NCBI GenBank assembly: GCA_913050305.1
Contig: CAJXAS010000053.1
Coordinates: 1-10,040 of the forward strand
DNA length: 10,040 nt
Direction of reading: 5' to 3'
Source: an uncultured Polaribacter sp.
GTDB taxonomy: Bacteria; Bacteroidota; Bacteroidia; Flavobacteriales; Flavobacteriaceae
The notes below the pieces were generated by a model. It had not been told where the DNA came from. It saw only the letters and a list, made by a program, of their open reading frames with translations, and did not search any database. This document shows, in pieces, positions 8,527-10,040 of this stretch. Made by a program: the position numbers and the translations under genes. Every line of letters begins with the position of its first letter. Within the stretch, counting starts at the first letter, position 1.

Positions 8527-8794
8527 AGGGAACTCTCAAAAAAAATTAAGTATTTTAAAAGGCATTCCTTAAAAATTATTTTATCAAAATTTAAGTATTT
8601 TTCCGTTGCTTGGATATTTGCTTCTTTAAATTTTATTATTGGTACTTGGGTTCTATACATTCCGCATGTAAAAGAAAAATTACAATTAAACAATTCTAAA
8701 ATAGGCGTTGCTTTATTTTACTTTAAGTGTTTTATTATTCCTGAAAATAATTTCTAAAATAGGAAGTTTACGATTAGAATATGCATCCTTCTAA
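8527..8794 (+). pseudogene. Degraded N-terminal fragment of an MFS-type transporter
   Basis: No intact reading frame exists here, but the frame running from 8527 to the stop at 8755-8757 reads FSVAWIFASLNFIIGTW, then VLYIPHVKEKLQLNNSKIG and VALF. This resembles the first helix and helix 1-2 loop of flavobacterial MFS permeases, where a G-TW-x-x-x-IP segment is followed by an amphipathic stretch and helix 2. The frame has no ATG, is closed upstream by a stop at 8524, and leaves the family pattern near 8718. There the +1 frame continues with TLSVLLFLKIISKIGS before stopping at 8792-8794, which suggests a frameshift. Only about 75-90 residues of a roughly 400-residue protein remain. A sugar transporter next to GH20 would fit the PUL, so this may be a lost member of the operon. 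The family match is from memory of the motif, not a search; chance resemblance is not excluded. Confidence 0.5.
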
Positions 8795-8800
8795 AAGTAT

Positions 8801-8833
8801 AAAAAAACTTATTTGAGCATGACACAAAATGCT
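8801..8833 (-). terminator. Weak terminator candidate for the EamA/DMT gene
   Basis: Read on the - strand just past the transporter stop, AGCAT and ATGCT (8833-8829 and 8820-8816) can pair around an 8-base loop, and a run of seven T follows at 8807-8801. The stem is only 5 bp and the T run begins eight bases after it, so the fit is poor. Its place 12 bases after the stop codon is the main argument for it. Confidence 0.28.
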
Positions 8834-8844
8834 TAGCAGAGCGC

Positions 8845-9687
8845 TTAAGGTCTTTCTTTTTTAAAATAAACATTATAAACCAACCCTAATAAAATTAAAA
8901 ATACTCCGAATAAGGTCCAAAAGCTATAAATTTCTCCAAACCAAGTAGCGCCAATAATAATCATAAAAATTACTTCTAAGTATTTTAAGGGAGCGATTAA
9001 ACTTGTTTCTTGAGATTGAAATGCCTTGGTCATGTAAAGCTGACCTATATACCCGAAAACACCCAAGCTTAATAGTAAAACCCATTCGATTGTATTCGGA
9101 TTTCTCCAATGATTTATTGACATAACTCCGCCTGCAATAAAAGCCATCACCATAAAATAATTAATAATAACTAACGGATTTTCTTTGGTACCCATTTTAC
9201 GAATCACCACAAAAATAAGTCCTAGAAAAAGGGCAGATAAAATAACCAAAAGCAAACCTAGAGAATTTATAGTTGTGCTAAATCCTTTAATAAATAGCAC
9301 CCCCACAAAAGCGACTAAAAACAACAACCATTGCATTGTCTTTATTTTTTCTTTTAAGAAAATAAGTGCTAAAATAGCGGCAAAAATTGGAGAGGTATAC
9401 CTTAAGGCAACTGCGGTACCCACATCTAAATAATTTAAAGATTGAAAAAAAAGGGTTAATGAAATTACCCCCGCTGCAGCTCTTAATAATAGTAGTTTTT
9501 TATTATTTCCTAAAATAGGAATTCGCTGCCGTAAAATTAAAGGAATTGTAAACACCAAGGTACCAATAGACCTAAAGAACACAATTTGATAGGCATTAAA
9601 AATAGATACATATTTTACCACAGCATTCATAATAGCAAAAGCAATTACGCTAATAATCATGTATACTATCGCTTTATTATATTTCAT
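8845..9687 (-). CDS. EamA/DMT-superfamily (drug/metabolite transporter) permease
   Basis: A 280-residue inner-membrane permease with about ten predicted helices in two EamA repeats (about 5-135 and 145-273). Internal duplication shows in RYTSPIFAAILALIFLKEKI (96-115) and its second-half counterpart LKYLEVIFMIIIGATWFGEI (234-253), the usual end of each EamA unit. The C-terminus is short and basic (YFKKERP). Members export amino acids, nucleosides or other metabolites; the substrate here is unknown. I chose the ATG at 9687 (MKYNKAIVYMIIS) because it matches the usual family N-terminus. The frame is open to another ATG at 9747, which would add 20 residues (MVFLWRLNNACFLKLLNKVV). A -7 promoter element at 9783-9790 lies upstream of both, so the longer form cannot be excluded. 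It points toward the PUL and is not part of that operon. Confidence 0.92.
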   Translation of the reverse strand: MKYNKAIVYMIISVIAFAIMNAVVKYVSIFNAYQIVFFRSIGTLVFTIPLILRQRIPILGNNKKLLLLRAAAGVISLTLFFQSLNYLDVGTAVALRYTSPIFAAILALIFLKEKIKTMQWLLFLVAFVGVLFIKGFSTTINSLGLLLVILSALFLGLIFVVIRKMGTKENPLVIINYFMVMAFIAGGVMSINHWRNPNTIEWVLLLSLGVFGYIGQLYMTKAFQSQETSLIAPLKYLEVIFMIIIGATWFGEIYSFWTLFGVFLILLGLVYNVYFKKERP

Positions 9688-9782
9688 AACTACTTTATTC
9701 AATAATTTTAAAAAACAAGCATTATTTAGTCTCCATAAAAACACCATTTGATAATTAAATTAAATGATTTAAATATGCAAGA

Positions 9783-9790
9783 CAAAGATA
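9783..9790 (-). promoter_or_regulatory. Bacteroidota -7 promoter element (TATCTTTG) for the EamA/DMT gene
   Basis: The - strand reads TATCTTTG, an exact match to the TAnnTTTG -7 consensus of Bacteroidota primary-sigma promoters. Transcription would begin near 9777, leaving about 30 bases to the upstream ATG at 9747 or about 90 to the preferred ATG at 9687. No clear -33 TTTG is seen at the usual spacing, so support rests on the -7 match and location. Confidence 0.55.
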
Positions 9791-9975
9791 CTTTATATCC
9801 TAAAACTTATCATGCGATTTTATTAAATTAGATTTATTTTTTCGCTAATTAAAGAGGCTACGAACTAAAAAAAAGTAACTTTTATTTCAAATTTTTAAAA
9901 AGTACTTCTGTAAAACCATTCTTATAAATTATCTAGTTTTTAAAAAATAACAAAGTAAATAGTTTATTCTTTTCC

Positions 9976-9983
9976 TATCTTTG
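9976..9983 (+). promoter_or_regulatory. Bacteroidota -7 promoter element (TATCTTTG) for the right-edge gene
   Basis: TATCTTTG matches the TAnnTTTG consensus and is the same octamer used facing the other way at 9783-9790. The expected transcription start near 9990 leaves about 16 bases before the ATG at 10006, a normal short leader. A good -33 TTTG is not evident. Confidence 0.55.
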
Positions 9984-10005
9984 AGAGTATACCATAATTA
10001 TAAAA

Positions 10006-10040
10006 ATGAACGATTTTATTCTCTACTTTAAAATGGGTCT
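10006..10040 (+). CDS. Start of a probable HupE/UreJ-like membrane protein (3' end outside window)
   Basis: Only eleven full codons are visible (MNDFILYFKMG, next codon CTn). The start is supported by a TATCTTTG -7 element 22 bases upstream and by the A-rich TAAAAATG context usual in this phylum. The string resembles the N-terminus of small flavobacterial HupE/UreJ-family proteins, which typically begin M-x-D-F-x-x-YF-x-x-G before a conserved membrane segment; these are multi-helix proteins proposed to handle metals such as nickel. That family call is recollection from a very short stretch and should be treated as a guess; the presence of a gene start is better supported. Confidence 0.5.
   Translation, partial: MNDFILYFKMG

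Noticed and set aside
8511..8693. 60-codon open frame on the - strand
   Set aside because: It is antisense to the MFS-like fragment and has no recognisable composition or context of its own.
9185..9433. 82-codon open frame on the + strand
   Set aside because: It is the antisense shadow of the EamA/DMT gene, whose coding pattern is clear.

Overview
The window is AT-rich DNA from a member of the Bacteroidota, most likely a marine Flavobacteriaceae species close to Polaribacter or its relatives. The evidence is an adjacent SusC/SusD pair, a lipoprotein signal followed by an SDDF sorting motif, start codons preceded by A-rich rather than Shine-Dalgarno sequence, and TAnnTTTG-type -7 promoter elements. 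This placement comes from reading the sequence; no search was run.

Positions 1-8398 are the distal part of a polysaccharide utilization locus (PUL), all on the + strand. It holds the C-terminal barrel half of a SusC/RagA TonB-dependent transporter (cut by the left edge), its SusD/RagB glycan-binding lipoprotein, a strong intrinsic terminator, a very large FG-GAP/VCBS plus ASPIC/UnbV (CRTAC1-like) lipoprotein, and a secreted family 20 beta-N-acetylhexosaminidase. The likely division of labour is capture and import of an N-acetylhexosamine-containing glycan by SusC/SusD and trimming of its oligosaccharides by GH20. The CRTAC1-like lipoprotein is probably an accessory factor of unknown function at the outer membrane. 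No PUL regulator (HTCS, ECF sigma/anti-sigma) is visible here.

Positions 8399-8844 hold no intact gene. They contain a 39-base perfect palindrome, what looks like a frameshifted, start-less N-terminal fragment of an MFS transporter, and a weak terminator candidate for the gene to the right.

On the - strand at 8845-9687 lies an EamA/DMT-family ten-helix permease. The interval 9688-10005 is a divergent promoter region with one TATCTTTG octamer facing each way and nothing else I can identify. The right edge cuts off the first codons of a + strand gene whose N-terminus resembles flavobacterial HupE/UreJ-like membrane proteins.

Most of the window is conventional. The points worth a second look are the double seven-motif architecture of the CRTAC1-like protein, the MFS relic behind GH20, and the nested palindrome. 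I did not find a clear new defence, mobile or RNA-based system.
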